Positions 7,530 to 16,298 of a DNA stretch of 64,000 nucleotides are shown here, piece after piece. A program made the position numbers and the translations under genes. This stretch comes from Peribacillus huizhouensis (GTDB lineage Bacteria; Bacillota; Bacilli; Bacillales; DSM-1321). Location of the stretch: the NCBI RefSeq assembly GCF_014138605.1, contig NZ_JACJHX010000007.1, positions 62,001-126,000 on the forward strand. The letters run 5' to 3'. The notes beneath the pieces are model-generated. The model searched no databases, was not told the origin of the DNA, and saw nothing but the letters and a program-made list of their open reading frames with translations. How positions within the stretch are numbered: the stretch's first letter is position 1; the number at the start of each line of letters is the position of its first letter.

Positions 7530-8891
7530 CTACTTTTTAACATTTATTACTTTGTATCCAACAAATAAGATTAAAAACCAAACTGGCGCGACATATAGGG
7601 CAACACGCATATCTGGAATAAACGCCATTAACACAATAACCATTAATAAGAATGCAATGGCAATATACGTAGAAAGTGGATAAAGCGGAATTTTGAATTT
7701 CAGTTCGGCTACTCCCTCTTTCGTTTTTGACTTTCTAAATTTCAATTGTGCTAATAAAATAATCATCCAGCTTGTAATGACTGCAACAGTCGAAACAGCA
7801 GAAATATAGATGAACACTTTTTCAGGTACTACATAGTTTAAGACAACCGCAATTAATAAAACCGCTGAAGAAAATAAAATCCCTCTACGCGGACTACCGT
7901 TTTTGCTTACTGTTTTAAAATATTTTGGACCACTTTTTTGTATCGATAAGTTGTGTAGCATACGTCCTGAACCGTATAAACCACTATTAAATGCAGACAT
8001 TGCTGCTGTAATTACAACAAAGTTAATAATGTGAGCCGCAGCAGGGATGCCGACGTAATCGAAAATTTGAACGAACGGACTACCTTCTGAACCAACTTCG
8101 TTCCAAGGATAAATAACCATCATAACGCCTAATGCACCAATGTAGAAAATTAAAATACGCCAAACGATGCTGTTAATAGCTGAAGGAATTGACTTGCTAG
8201 GATTTTTTGCTTCTCCTGCAGATATACCAACTAATTCAACCCCACCGAATGAGAACATAACTAATACTAGTGACATTAAAATACCATGGAAACCGTTTGG
8301 CATGAAGCCACCGTGTGCCCATAAATTATCGAAGCCAATTGCTTCACCGTGGTTGCCAACACCGAAGAAAATAATGGTTAATCCTAGAACGATCATACCG
8401 ATAATCGCAACAACTTTAATCATTGCAAACCAGAATTCGAATTCTCCGTAAGCTTTTACATTTGCTAAGTTTACAAGCGTCATAATAACAAGTACTACAA
8501 GGGCAGTTACCCATTGTGGAATATCAGGGAACCAGTAGTTAATGTATACACCGACTACTGTTAATTCTGCCATGCCAACGACAATCCACATGAACCAATA
8601 CGTCCAACCAGATAAGAACCCAGCAAAACGTCCTAAATATTTATTCGCGTACGTACTGAACGAGCCTGATACAGGTTCCTCTACTGCCATTTCGCCTAAT
8701 GCACGCATAATTGTGAAAATAACTAATCCGCCAATTAAATAAGCTAGTAAAATAGATGGCCCAGCCATTTGAATTGTTGAACTAGAGCCATAAAATAAAC
8801 CGGCCCCAATGGATCCACCAAGTGCAATTAATTGCATGTGACGAGTACTTAATCCGCGCTTTAGCTGTGAATCTTGATGATTGTCTTTCAT
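7530..8891 (-). CDS. Amino acid permease, APC superfamily (AAT-like)
   Basis: A 453-residue protein with 12 hydrophobic segments. Amino acid:proton symporters of the AAT family show the N-terminal signature seen here: RGLSTRHMQLIALGGSIGAG followed by GPSILLAYLIGG and MRALGEMAV. The unwound TM1 glycine motif (GSIGAGLF) and TM6 (FSFGGVELVGISAGEA) are intact. SD AGGAG precedes ATG 8891 by nine bases. A T-box leader lies upstream, so expression should rise when a particular tRNA is uncharged. The substrate cannot be read from the protein. Confidence 0.85.
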   Translation of the reverse strand: MKDNHQDSQLKRGLSTRHMQLIALGGSIGAGLFYGSSSTIQMAGPSILLAYLIGGLVIFTIMRALGEMAVEEPVSGSFSTYANKYLGRFAGFLSGWTYWFMWIVVGMAELTVVGVYINYWFPDIPQWVTALVVLVIMTLVNLANVKAYGEFEFWFAMIKVVAIIGMIVLGLTIIFFGVGNHGEAIGFDNLWAHGGFMPNGFHGILMSLVLVMFSFGGVELVGISAGEAKNPSKSIPSAINSIVWRILIFYIGALGVMMVIYPWNEVGSEGSPFVQIFDYVGIPAAAHIINFVVITAAMSAFNSGLYGSGRMLHNLSIQKSGPKYFKTVSKNGSPRRGILFSSAVLLIAVVLNYVVPEKVFIYISAVSTVAVITSWMIILLAQLKFRKSKTKEGVAELKFKIPLYPLSTYIAIAFLLMVIVLMAFIPDMRVALYVAPVWFLILFVGYKVINVKK

Positions 8892-8944
8892 AATGTCATA
8901 CTCCTAATACGTTTAGATTTTCAAATACTTTGCTCAAAAAAGGA

Positions 8945-9250
8945 ATAAAAAAAAGCCCTTTTGGATTAACCAAAAGGACGATTCAACTCGTGTTACCACC
9001 TTTAATTTATAAGCAATTCACATTACTTACCTTATGAAGTACGGTCATTTGACGATACTCTCGCACATGATTACGGGTGCTTACCGGCGTAGCCTACTTA
9101 GAATGATCTTTTCGGTACACAGCTCCAAGATGAATTCTCAATCGTTTTACATGCACCTCTCATCAACCGGTTACTTTCTGTTCGTAAAAATAATTGATAC
9201 TATTTCTTTTCATAGCCTTTGTTCTATACAAATATTTTTGAATTGTTTTT
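8945..9250 (-). ncRNA. T-box leader of the amino acid permease
   Basis: Reading the minus strand, the T-box core AAAGGTGGTAACACGAG lies at 9003-8987. A terminator follows: CCTTTTGG, TTAAT, CCAAAAGG and a run of T (8978-8945). Upstream are Stem I-like landmarks including AGTAGGCTACGCCGG and TTGGAGCTG. A candidate specifier loop CCGAAAAGATCATTC contains AAG, AGA, ATC and CAT triplets, so I cannot assign the amino acid. Confidence 0.85.
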
Positions 9251-9251
9251 C

Positions 9252-9279
9252 ATTTTACAGAAAAAAAATATTTTGTCAA
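9252..9279 (-). promoter_or_regulatory. Sigma-A promoter of the T-box permease
   Basis: On the minus strand TTGACA (9279-9274) and TAAAAT (9257-9252) are separated by 16 bases. The first bases of the T-box leader follow at once. Confidence 0.7.
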
Positions 9280-9500
9280 TATAATTTTTGAAATTTCTTC
9301 ATAACCCACTTAAATATAAAAGCTAAAGGAAATATTTCAACAAATGTTAGTAAAGTTCTTTTAAGAATGTTATTCAACAATCTGGCCCTTTAGTGGAGTA
9401 ACATACTTGAATTTTACAACATCAGTAAGAATAAAAAATCCCTCCAATAGGAATTCTTTGTTTCATCTATAATTAATGGTTCTTTTGTAATCTTATAAAT

Positions 9501-9533
9501 AAAAAAGGATGACCATCAATGGCCATCCTTTTT
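9501..9533 (-). terminator. Terminator after the YjcZ-type peptide gene
   Basis: AAAAAGGATGACCAT and ATGGCCATCCTTTTT form a near-perfect stem with T-runs on both strands. It ends the small gene on the minus strand. The stretch 9300-9500 shows only a partial family-5 copy. Confidence 0.75.
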
Positions 9534-9544
9534 GTTATTTACTA

Positions 9545-9661
9545 TCAAAAAAATCCACCGCAGAAGCTGGCTCCAATAATGATTAAGAGGATGAACAATA
9601 CGATTAATAAGGCAAATCCTCCACCAAATCCGCAGCCGCCATCAACACCACAACCTGACAT
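9545..9661 (-). CDS. YjcZ family sporulation peptide (38 aa)
   Basis: A 38-residue peptide with SD AAGGAG before ATG 9661. It starts [16 protein letters not shown], followed by one hydrophobic helix ([15 protein letters not shown]) and ends SFCGGFF. This Gly/Cys-rich head plus single membrane helix is the signature of the YjcZ-type peptides found in Bacillus spores, several of which were first detected in spore preparations. Function is unknown. Its neighbour is a collagen-like spore-surface protein, which fits a sporulation context. Confidence 0.85.
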   Translation of the reverse strand: MSGCGVDGGCGFGGGFALLIVLFILLIIIGASFCGGFF

Positions 9662-9955
9662 ATACTTACAACTCCTTTTTTTTAAGGAGGTACTTTCATG
9701 AGCTAATTTATTGTATGTTTAAAATAATGATGTGGTTGGGTTTTTACCTATATTTTGAATGAAGATAAGCTCATTTACTAAATTAAAGCATAATATAGAA
9801 ATGGGTATAGCGCCCCGACTCCAGTCAAAAAAGCTTTCATAAACTGGGTAGTCATTTCGACTACTCTATTTTTATGGAATAGATTGAGTTCTCTATTCTC
9901 ACCAATTTATGAAATTGTGGCATATTTTAGACATAATAAGGATTTGGTTTGTCTT

Positions 9956-9998
9956 AGGAGAGCAAGGGAGTACAAACTTGACAGATTTTCGCTCTCCT
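9956..9998 (-). terminator. Terminator-like hairpin after the collagen-like gene
   Basis: AGGAGAGC (9956-9963) and GCTCTCCT (9991-9998) are exact reverse complements around a 27-base loop, just beyond the stop at 10018. The rest of 9662-9955 shows no gene. Confidence 0.45.
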
Positions 9999-10017
9999 TT
10001 GGGGTATTTTTTAGGAG

Positions 10018-10617
10018 TTAATTCGCGATTTTTGTTACCACTAACGAAGGATATAAATATTTTACATCTCCAAGTGCAAATTCAGGAATGATACTTAGTC
10101 TATCATTTGCATTTAATCGCTGCTGTATTGTTTTTCCTATTGTGTTTTGCGTTTCGGACCCTATGGATGTAGTACTGCCAATTGTATTTGAGGACCAGAA
10201 AATACTTCCAGGCACTGCAAGTGTATCATTGATGTACAAGCCAAATGCCACTGCCGAACCAAAAACCTCGTCGTTATGGGCAAGAAGTGCGACTGTGAGG
10301 TCCATACTGATTTCATATACGCCATCACTCAAAACCTGAAGATCGGTAGTACCAACAGGAGTTGTGCCCAATAAGGGTCCAGGGGTGCCACCGAAAATAA
10401 CCTTCGGCCCTGGTATAAGGAAAGAGGGTGGAGACAGCCTAATAAAATTGTTCGACACATTGTATAGTGAACCGTAGGCTAAAGCTCCCCCTGGTCCTGG
10501 TTGTCCCGCAGGTCCTGGTTGTCCTGGAGCCCCTGGTTGTCCCGGAGGCCCTTGCGGTCCTGGAATAAAACATGGATTGCAAAGGTTACATGAACAATCT
10601 CTTCTACATGAACTCAA
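10018..10617 (-). CDS. Collagen-like (Gly-X-Y) spore-surface protein
   Basis: About 199 residues. A Cys-rich head (SSCRRDCSCNLCNPC) is followed by a short collagen-like run of about eight Gly-X-Y triplets (GPQGPPGQPGAPGQPG and onward). A C-terminal domain of roughly 150 residues rich in Ser/Thr/Val resembles the C1q/TNF-like globular heads of BclA-type exosporium proteins. It probably trimerises on the spore surface. I chose TTG 10617 because AGGTGAT lies just upstream; the GTG at 10626 would be inside that SD. The triplet region is unusually short for the family. Confidence 0.75.
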   Translation of the reverse strand: MSSCRRDCSCNLCNPCFIPGPQGPPGQPGAPGQPGPAGQPGPGGALAYGSLYNVSNNFIRLSPPSFLIPGPKVIFGGTPGPLLGTTPVGTTDLQVLSDGVYEISMDLTVALLAHNDEVFGSAVAFGLYINDTLAVPGSIFWSSNTIGSTTSIGSETQNTIGKTIQQRLNANDRLSIIPEFALGDVKYLYPSLVVTKIAN

Positions 10618-10852
10618 AAAGATCACCTCTATTATTTACATATAAGATAATTTATTCGGTTATCTTTTTTTTGCATGTATGCTTGTCCATTGTTCAACAA
10701 TTTAAATCAAGACCTCCACCTGACTCCTCTGCTTAGTCTTTGAGATTTCCACCCTAGATTACTTTTTTTCTTTTGTAATTCAACTACTTTTCATATTTGC
10801 AAGTGTTCAGGGAAAATTAAGAGAAGTTGATGTAAAAAAGGAGGGAATGTTA

Positions 10853-11386
10853 ATGAGGAAATTATGTTATACCATCCTATTTATAGGGGTTTGGTTAATA
10901 GCAGGAGGCTCAAACACCAGTGCTAATGGGTTAACAACAATCATACAAGAACGCCCTGTTGTTAAAATAGGCAGCCCTGCGCCGGATTTCGAATTAACGA
11001 CATTATCAGGAAAGCAAGTAAAACTTTCGGACCATAAAGGCAAAGTCGTGATACTAAACTTGTGGGCGACATGGTGTCCGCCCTGCAAAGCGGAAATGCC
11101 GGAAATGCAAAGTTTTTATGAAAAAAGTCGAAATTCCGATATTACGCTGTTGTCAGTAAATTTAACTGCTCAAGAAAAAAATGAAAAAGCGGTCAGTGAT
11201 TTTGTTGTAGACTATCAATTAACATTCCCGATTTTGTTAGACAAAAAGGATACTGTTGGAAAGCTGTACAAAACGATTTCAATCCCAACAAGCTATATTA
11301 TCGATCGCGAGGGCATTATTAGAGAAAGGGTGATTGGTCCGATGGATGAAGAGAAAATGGCTATTTTGGCACATGGGGCGAGCTGA
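10853..11386 (+). CDS. Secreted TlpA/ResA-like thiol-disulfide oxidoreductase
   Basis: A 177-residue extracytoplasmic thioredoxin-fold protein. The first 26 residues (MRKLCYTILFIGVWLIAGG, then NTSANG) form a signal peptide or anchor. The redox site WATWCPPCK gives Cys75 and Cys78; the CPPC motif and the APDFELTTLSGK lead-in match the TlpA/ResA group, which reduces disulfides in exported proteins such as c-type cytochromes. The cis-proline is in ISIPTSYIIDREG. AAGGAGGG precedes ATG 10853 by seven bases; ATG 10847 is too close. No ccd or cytochrome genes are near. Confidence 0.85.
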   Translation: MRKLCYTILFIGVWLIAGGSNTSANGLTTIIQERPVVKIGSPAPDFELTTLSGKQVKLSDHKGKVVILNLWATWCPPCKAEMPEMQSFYEKSRNSDITLLSVNLTAQEKNEKAVSDFVVDYQLTFPILLDKKDTVGKLYKTISIPTSYIIDREGIIRERVIGPMDEEKMAILAHGAS

Positions 11387-11427
11387 TAAATCTTTTTTCC
11401 GTAGTGTAGTACTCGTATGGAAGATAA

Positions 11428-11476
11428 AAACACCTGCTTTTTGGGGTCATCATTAAACCACTGAAAGCAGGTGTTT
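11428..11476 (+). terminator. Intrinsic terminator after the TlpA-like gene
   Basis: AAACACCTGCTTT (11428-11440) pairs exactly with AAAGCAGGTGTTT (11464-11476). Confidence 0.75.
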
Positions 11477-11501
11477 CATATTTATTCCTCACAATAAAAC
11501 G

Positions 11502-11573
11502 ATTCGGCTTGTAAATCTCGGTTCCGGATCGATTATTACTCATTCTGGCTTGTAAATCTCAGTTCCGGATCGA
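11502..11573 (+). repeat. Tandem repeat, two units of period 41
   Basis: GGCTTGTAAATCTC(G/A)GTTCCGGATCGA occurs at 11506-11532 and 11547-11573 with a single mismatch. It lies between convergent genes. No function is evident. Confidence 0.7.
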
Positions 11574-11645
11574 AAATTTACCCTCTGATTGTACATAGTT
11601 TTCGTAAAGAAAGCAGCAATTCAATCGACAATTTATAGTTAAAAG

Positions 11646-12890
11646 TTATTCACTCGCCATCTTAATAGTCGTCCGGTACAACAGTTCCGTTCCTAATGAA
11701 ATATCCTCAATGGAGGAAAACTCTTTTGGATTATGGCTGATCCCATCTTTGCAGCGAACGAAGATCATTCCATATTCACAAACATACGACATAGCGAGGG
11801 AATCGTGGAATGGTCCGCTCATTAATTCAATTGGATTTAAGCCGATTTGCTCACTTTCTTCCCTCATTACATTCATAATTCTTTCGGAACAGTAGCGCGG
11901 CTCACTATTGGTGTCTTCTGAGATTTTACAAACTAATTGATGCTCCTCCGTGATTTCTGCTATTCTAGCTCTTAATTGCTTTTCAATTGTATGTCTACGG
12001 TTGATATCAATATCTCTTAAATCAACTGTAAAACTCACCTTTTCAGGGATAATGTTGCGTGAGTCTGGAAAGATATTCATACTTCCTACTGTACCAACTG
12101 TAGGGGCCGAAGAGTCTGCGCTAGCTAGCTCATTGAGCGCTACAATAATTTTCGCTGCTCCAACGAGAGCATCCTTTCTCATTAGCATCGGCACTGAGCC
12201 GGCATGACCGGCAAAGCCCTCTAATTCTACCGTTAACCATAATGGTCCTGAAATACCCGTAACAATGCCCACAGGAGTATTCTGTGCTTCAAGAACAGGT
12301 CCTTGTTCAATATGCATCTCAAGAAACGCAGCAATACTACGATCTGAATATTCCGACTCTTTCAGCTTTGTCGGGTCACACCCAAAATTAATTAATGCCT
12401 CTTTTCTTGTCATTCCGTTTTTGTCAGTCCGTTCTAATTCACCGTCTTCTAGTTTTCCAAGTATGCCTCTAACCCCAAATAACCCCTTATTAAACCGGCA
12501 TCCCTCTTCATCCGAAAACGCTACGACTTCAATAGGCATGCTTGGTAAGATGTTTTGCTCTTTCATCGTTTGAACAACTTCAAGTGCACCAAGTACTCCG
12601 ATGACACCATCAAATCTTCCGCCATATGGCTGTGAATCGATATGTGAACCTAGCATCAATATCGGCGCTTCTGGATTTTCTCCTTCTAATCGGCCAATTA
12701 GATTGCCGAAATGATCAATCCTTGCCGTTAATCCAGCCTCTTCCATCCATAGTTTCACTGTCAGAACTGCTAGTTTATCCTCGTCTGACAGTGTAAGCCG
12801 ACACACTCCTGTACCTGCAATTTTGCCGATTTGCGAGAGGTCCTTTATTTTTTGCTCTAATCGGTCTTTGTTTATTGTTAAAGTTTGCAT
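11646..12890 (-). CDS. M20-family Zn-dependent amidohydrolase (beta-ureidopropionase / N-carbamoyl-amino acid hydrolase)
   Basis: A 414-residue metallopeptidase-fold enzyme of the allantoate amidohydrolase / N-carbamoyl-L-amino acid hydrolase group. Metal ligands are visible in MLGSHIDSQPYGGRFDGVIG (His and Asp), FSDEEGCRF (Glu pair), LEMHIEQGP (His) and SGPFHDSLAMS (His). The linker GFAGHAGSVPM is the dimerisation/substrate block. In this cluster the expected reaction is N-carbamoyl-beta-alanine to beta-alanine, CO2 and ammonia, but a hydantoin-type carbamoyl amino acid is possible. It is the last gene of the minus-strand run. The SD (GGGGGAG) is rather far from ATG 12890. Confidence 0.82.
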   Translation of the reverse strand: MQTLTINKDRLEQKIKDLSQIGKIAGTGVCRLTLSDEDKLAVLTVKLWMEEAGLTARIDHFGNLIGRLEGENPEAPILMLGSHIDSQPYGGRFDGVIGVLGALEVVQTMKEQNILPSMPIEVVAFSDEEGCRFNKGLFGVRGILGKLEDGELERTDKNGMTRKEALINFGCDPTKLKESEYSDRSIAAFLEMHIEQGPVLEAQNTPVGIVTGISGPLWLTVELEGFAGHAGSVPMLMRKDALVGAAKIIVALNELASADSSAPTVGTVGSMNIFPDSRNIIPEKVSFTVDLRDIDINRRHTIEKQLRARIAEITEEHQLVCKISEDTNSEPRYCSERIMNVMREESEQIGLNPIELMSGPFHDSLAMSYVCEYGMIFVRCKDGISHNPKEFSSIEDISLGTELLYRTTIKMASE

Positions 12891-12926
12891 TACGTTTTAC
12901 ATTCTCCCCCCATCTCAGATCACCTT

Positions 12927-14279
12927 CTAAATAGCTTTCAACTCTTCTATTAAAGTTTTAATAATAAAGTTTAAATCTTCTTCTGAAATATTTAATGGTG
13001 GAGCTAGCGTAATCACATTATTATACCCTGCAACAGTTGCTCCATTTTTCCCGATAATGAGTCCTTTTTGTTTACAGCCTGCAATGACTTTATTGACTAA
13101 CCCAGCTTCCAGCGGTTCTTTCGTTGCTTTATCTTTGACAAGTTCAATCCCAACTAACAAACCTTTGCCTCTTACATCGCCGACAAATGGATGCCCTTCT
13201 GTAAGAGTTGATAAGCTTTGTATCAAGTATTCTCCTAATTTTTTTGATCGATCAGATAATTTTTCATCATCCATAATTTCAAGGTTCTTTATAGCCAGAG
13301 CACAAGCAGCTGGATTCCCGCCAAATGTATTAATATGGCGGAAATAATCATATTCTTCTGAGCCTTTAAACGCCTCATAGATTTCTTTTTTCACGGCAGT
13401 TGCCGATAAAGGGAGATAGGCACTTGTAATCCCTTTGGCCATTGTAATAATATCTGGTTTAACTCCATAATTCATAAAGCCAAAGGGTTTCCCTGTACGG
13501 CCAAAGCCACAGATTACCTCATCTACTATAAGTAGAGCCCCATGCTTTTCACAGACCTCTTTGACACCGGCCATATAACCATCAGGCGGAACTAATATGC
13601 CGCCTCCCGTAATGATCGGTTCCATGATGACACCAGCAATTGTGTCGCTTAACTCCCAAGTCATCACTCGATCAATATCTTTCACGGACTCTAATTCTGA
13701 AGGTGTACAGTCAGCATGGTCTTTCTGTCGATATAAATCCGGTGGTGCAACATGAATGAATCCAGGAGCCAATGGTTCATATTTATATTTGCGCTGTGCT
13801 TGACCTGTTGCCGCTAAAGAGCCCATTGAATTCCCATGATAGGCTCGATACCGAGAAATAAATTTGTAACGAGCATGATTACCCTTTTGTTGATGATACT
13901 GTCTTGCTAGTTTAAATGCCGTTTCATTTGCCTCTGATCCGCTATTGGAAAAAAAGATGACATATTCTCCGTCTAGCATTTCGTTTAACTTTTCTGCTAA
14001 TTTAATTGCCGGAGTATGACTTTGTGTAAGCGGAAAATATGCCATTTCTTTTAACTGTTCATAAGCAGCATCAGCCAATTCAGTTCTTCCGTAACCAATA
14101 TTTACACACCATAAACCAGACATAGCATCTAAATAGCGTTTGCCCGTATGATCGGTTACCCAAGATCCTTCCGCCTTTTCAATAACCATTGTGGAGCCAG
14201 GGCTATATGGCTTCATCGAATGCCAAACATACTCTTGGTCTAACGCATGGATATCGCCACTTCGTTTAACATTTTCCAT
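12927..14279 (-). CDS. Class III omega-aminotransferase (beta-alanine:pyruvate type)
   Basis: A 450-residue PLP enzyme of class III. Landmarks are SGLWCVNIGYGR, FFSNSGSEANETAFKLAR, the Asp in LLIVDEVICGFGRTG, and the PLP lysine in ITMAKGITSAYLPL. Together with the adjacent semialdehyde dehydrogenase the likely job is to convert beta-alanine (or 3-aminoisobutyrate) to malonate (or methylmalonate) semialdehyde with pyruvate or a similar acceptor. Substrate is inferred from position. SD GAAAGGGTGG precedes ATG 14279. Only 20 bases separate it from the dehydrogenase, implying one transcript. Confidence 0.85.
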   Translation of the reverse strand: MENVKRSGDIHALDQEYVWHSMKPYSPGSTMVIEKAEGSWVTDHTGKRYLDAMSGLWCVNIGYGRTELADAAYEQLKEMAYFPLTQSHTPAIKLAEKLNEMLDGEYVIFFSNSGSEANETAFKLARQYHQQKGNHARYKFISRYRAYHGNSMGSLAATGQAQRKYKYEPLAPGFIHVAPPDLYRQKDHADCTPSELESVKDIDRVMTWELSDTIAGVIMEPIITGGGILVPPDGYMAGVKEVCEKHGALLIVDEVICGFGRTGKPFGFMNYGVKPDIITMAKGITSAYLPLSATAVKKEIYEAFKGSEEYDYFRHINTFGGNPAACALAIKNLEIMDDEKLSDRSKKLGEYLIQSLSTLTEGHPFVGDVRGKGLLVGIELVKDKATKEPLEAGLVNKVIAGCKQKGLIIGKNGATVAGYNNVITLAPPLNISEEDLNFIIKTLIEELKAI

Positions 14280-14299
14280 TTAGTTCCACCCTTTCACTT

Positions 14300-15766
14300 T
14301 TAATAGTCATATCTCGAGGTAATCATCTTTTTCCGAGTATAGAAGTTTACTCCATCTTTTCCATTCACATGCAAATCTCCGTAAAAGGAATCCTTCCACC
14401 CAGAGAACGGGAAAAAAGCCATCGTTGCTGGTACACCAACATTTATCCCTAGCATTCCTGCATCTGCTTCTTCTCTAAATTGTCTAATGGCTTTTGCATC
14501 ATTCGTATAGATTGTGGCACCATTCCCATAGCGAGACTTGCGAATAAATTCAAGTCCTTCATCTAAATCCTTTGCATGTAACAAACTTAGAACAGGAGCA
14601 AATATTTCATCCTTGGCTATTGTCATTTCGGGTGTTACATGGTCAAAAATGGTCGGACCTAAGAAATTTCCTTCCTTCATTTCAGTCATTTCTTTTCGAC
14701 CATCTCGGATTAATGATGCTCCTTCCTTTAAGCCTGTTTTAATATAATGCAATACTTTCTCACGATGAGAGTCTCTAATTACTGGAGTTAGAAACACATC
14801 TTCATCTAATCCGTTTCCGATCATTAGCTCATCTGCTTTTTGTTTTAACTGATTAACAAACTCATCACCGTTTCCTACAACGACGACAGCACTACATGCC
14901 ATACAACGCTGACCCGCACTTCCATATGCGGAGCTGATAATATTAGCAACAGCTTTTTCTATCGGAGCATCAGGCATAACAATGTGATGATTTTTCGCAC
15001 CAGATAGTGCTTGAACACGTTTTCCATTTGCAGCTGCTCGCTCATATACATATTTAGCGACCGGCTGCGAGCCAACGAATGAAATGGCTTTTACATCTTT
15101 ATGGTCTAACAATCCATTTACAACATCATGTGCACCGTGAACGACATTTAATACCCCTTTTGGAGCCCCCGCTTCGGTAAATAAGTGAACGAGCTCATTT
15201 GCCAAAATCGGCGTCCTTTCAGAGGGCTTCAATACAAATGTATTCCCACAAGCGATTGCCAGTGGGAACATCCAAGTCGGCACCATCATCGGAAAGTTGA
15301 AGGGCGTTATTCCGCCAACTACACCAAGCGGGTATCGGAACATTTCTGAATCCAACTCTTCAGCAATATTTGATAACGTTTCCCCCATCATTAAGGTTGG
15401 GGCACCTGCTGCGAATTCTACACATTCAATCCCTCTTTGCACTTCACCGTACGCTTCCTTGTATGATTTCCCGTTTTCTTCCACAACAAGTCTAGCTAGT
15501 TTTTCATGATTCTCCGTTAATAGATAATGATATTTATATAAAATCCTCGCTCGTTTTGGGACAGGTGTATGTTTCCAAGTTTTAAATGCTTGATGAGCAG
15601 CACTTACCGCTTGGTCGACATCTTCTTTTGTAGAAATGGGAACTCTGACTAATATTTCTCCGGTTGCTGGGTTTAAAACAGCTGCTGTTTCCGTACTTTG
15701 TGCTGCTACCCATTCTCCGTTCAAATAATTTTTCAATACTACGGTTTCTTTTTTGGTTCCTGCCAT
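14300..15766 (-). CDS. mmsA: CoA-acylating (methyl)malonate-semialdehyde dehydrogenase
   Basis: A 488-residue ALDH-superfamily enzyme, matching the length of IolA/MmsA. It oxidises malonate or methylmalonate semialdehyde to acetyl- or propionyl-CoA with NAD+ and CoA, losing CO2. Family marks are [40 protein letters not shown] and the catalytic Cys in AGQRCMACS near residue 284. I chose ATG 15766, nine bases after AAAGGAGG, over the ATG at 15787. It follows the unknown 76-residue gene and precedes the aminotransferase, forming the last step of the pathway. Confidence 0.9.
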   Translation of the reverse strand: MAGTKKETVVLKNYLNGEWVAAQSTETAAVLNPATGEILVRVPISTKEDVDQAVSAAHQAFKTWKHTPVPKRARILYKYHYLLTENHEKLARLVVEENGKSYKEAYGEVQRGIECVEFAAGAPTLMMGETLSNIAEELDSEMFRYPLGVVGGITPFNFPMMVPTWMFPLAIACGNTFVLKPSERTPILANELVHLFTEAGAPKGVLNVVHGAHDVVNGLLDHKDVKAISFVGSQPVAKYVYERAAANGKRVQALSGAKNHHIVMPDAPIEKAVANIISSAYGSAGQRCMACSAVVVVGNGDEFVNQLKQKADELMIGNGLDEDVFLTPVIRDSHREKVLHYIKTGLKEGASLIRDGRKEMTEMKEGNFLGPTIFDHVTPEMTIAKDEIFAPVLSLLHAKDLDEGLEFIRKSRYGNGATIYTNDAKAIRQFREEADAGMLGINVGVPATMAFFPFSGWKDSFYGDLHVNGKDGVNFYTRKKMITSRYDY

Positions 15767-15859
15767 GAATAAGTAGCCTCCTTTCATTTGTATAAATTTT
15801 CAAATTAATTAATAATGGGACTGCCCCATCTTTCTTCATTAATAATCAACCTAGCTTTT

Positions 15860-16090
15860 TTATGCATCTTCTGTTTGTTGTTTGATCAAAATAACGGAAA
15901 AATATTTCCGAGCTTCTGGGGTTGTAATGTGGATTGTTGCATACTCACTCTCATCCTTATGATGTTTCTTTTTTTCAAATTCTACAAAAGCACCACTCAA
16001 ATTTTCCGTAATCTTCTTAATTTTATACTCATTTTGTAGGAGGAAATCGATTCGATCTCGCTCTTGTAAGAACTGTTGGTACTCGGACAT
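15860..16090 (-). CDS. Unknown 76-residue protein inside the pyrimidine cluster
   Basis: I do not recognise this protein. It is 76 residues, highly charged, without membrane segments. The N-terminal half is helical (EYQQFLQERDRIDFLLQN), followed by a likely beta-rich half (AFVEFEKKKHH, ATIHITTPEARKYFSVILI). The SD AAAGGAG is well spaced from ATG 16090. It is in the same direction as, and between, the permease and the dehydrogenase. Its SD touches the end of a family-1 repeat, so the repeat may have changed its translation. A regulatory or accessory role in the pathway is only a guess. Confidence 0.65.
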   Translation of the reverse strand: MSEYQQFLQERDRIDFLLQNEYKIKKITENLSGAFVEFEKKKHHKDESEYATIHITTPEARKYFSVILIKQQTEDA

Positions 16091-16101
16091 TGCTTTCTCT
16101 C

Positions 16102-16258
16102 CTTTATCCCGGTTTAACAGGCCGTAATCCCCCTATCTCAATTCCTGGGAGAGATTTAAGAAATAAATAGGTGAGGGATAAACAGCCTGTAAATCCCCGA
16201 TTGGTTCAACTAACCATCAGAGGAAAAAAATCCCCTCCGATGGAAGCTTCACTTTATC
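16102..16258 (+). repeat. Family-1 repeat, copy B
   Basis: It starts CTTTATCCCGGTTTAACAGG and ends GGAAGCTTCACTTTATC. It contains GATTGGTTCAACTAACC and two internal hairpins (CCTATCTC...GAGATTTA, and CCTCCGATGG near the end with CCATCAGAGG). It lies between the permease stop and the unknown 76-residue gene. Confidence 0.75.
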
Positions 16259-16298
16259 AAGAATATATTCAAAAAAAGCGGACAAAGACCAAATATGA

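Noticed and set aside
9684..9708. AAGGAGGTACTTTCATGAGCTAA on the plus strand, a perfect SD with a two-codon frame
   Set aside because: The frame encodes only two residues and arises beside the inverted SD of the minus-strand YjcZ gene. It is probably chance or an unimportant mini-frame.
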